Shown: piece after piece, positions 63,994 through 64,000 of the stretch
Layout: every line of letters begins with the position of its first letter
Position numbering within the stretch: position 1 is the stretch's first letter
NCBI GenBank assembly: GCA_947497295.1
Contig: CANMFU010000001.1
Coordinates: 434,001 to 498,000, forward strand
DNA from: an uncultured Roseovarius sp.
Lineage (GTDB): Bacteria > Pseudomonadota > Alphaproteobacteria > Rhodobacterales > Rhodobacteraceae
Direction of reading: 5' to 3'
Length of the DNA stretch: 64,000 nt
Made by a program: the position numbers and the translations under genes
The notes under the pieces: generated by a model
What the model saw: the letters and a program-made list of their open reading frames with translations, nothing else
What the model was told of the DNA's origin: nothing
Databases searched by the model: none

Positions 63994-64000
63994 TGAATGT

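Noticed and set aside
1..64000. CRISPR arrays, insertion sequences, prophage or integrase genes
   Set aside because: No regularly spaced repeats, transposase or integrase motifs, or phage genes were seen on either strand.

Overview
The window is chromosomal DNA from a Rhodobacteraceae (Roseobacter-group) alphaproteobacterium. Support comes from high GC with GC-rich third codon positions, from small families known mainly from this group (DUF2484 between murC and murB, DUF2842, DUF6324, DUF6476), from RpoH, MmcB and a RibBX-type riboflavin enzyme, and from a tRNA-His that lacks the usual G-1 and carries A73, an alphaproteobacterial trait. Genus and species cannot be named from sequence alone. 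No insertion sequence, prophage, integrase, rRNA operon or CRISPR array was seen.

Left third (1-26.6 kb), accessory metabolism. A C45-type Ntn-hydrolase is followed by a TetR regulator divergent from a run of oxidative genes: a non-pyrrolysine MttB-family methyltransferase, a trimethylamine/dimethylglycine-dehydrogenase-like flavoprotein with an incomplete Fe-S motif, a P5C-reductase-like protein, a second flavoprotein with a complete Fe-S motif, and a medium-chain reductase. The divergent promoter carries the inverted repeat TTGACA-N4-TGTCAA. On the minus strand lies a three-gene periplasmic unit: a tri-heme membrane-anchored cytochrome c, a Tat-exported L-amino-acid-oxidase-like flavoprotein and a mono-heme cytochrome c. 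Next comes dabB-dabA (inorganic carbon uptake) with a divergent LysR gene and a perfect LysR-type box. After that: an RHH regulator, a PHB-depolymerase-family esterase and a second C45 hydrolase; then the minus-strand unit OmpA-like, GNAT, molybdopterin-binding-domain protein; then sfsA, map and an HI0933-family flavoprotein.

Middle and right (26.8-58.5 kb), core cell division, envelope and nucleotide genes. The dcw cluster is split into two plus-strand blocks in rotated order. Block 2 (ftsW-murG-murC-three small membrane genes-murB-ddl-ftsQ-ftsA-ftsZ-lpxC-bamD-recN) lies upstream of block 1 (mraZ-rsmH-ftsL-ftsI-murE-murF-mraY-murD). Between them are pyrG, secG, purA, a DUF2842 gene and a DinB gene. 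Block 1 is preceded by about 650 bp of leader and regulatory DNA with a strong terminator hairpin, matching the position of the UpsM sRNA described upstream of mraZ in Rhodobacter. Block 1 continues into ribBX-ribH-nusB.

Right end (58.5-64 kb): a structured 6S-like RNA candidate, mmcB, DUF6324, tRNA-His, DUF6476 head to head with an RluD-type pseudouridine synthase, rpoH behind a heat-shock-like promoter, and pepF on the opposite strand. A 23-29 nt hairpin-like motif recurs just after stop codons at about 24.4, 25.4, 41.4 and 45.5 kb. Where a stretch without a gene exceeds about 300 bases (only 46075-46730), its content is described.
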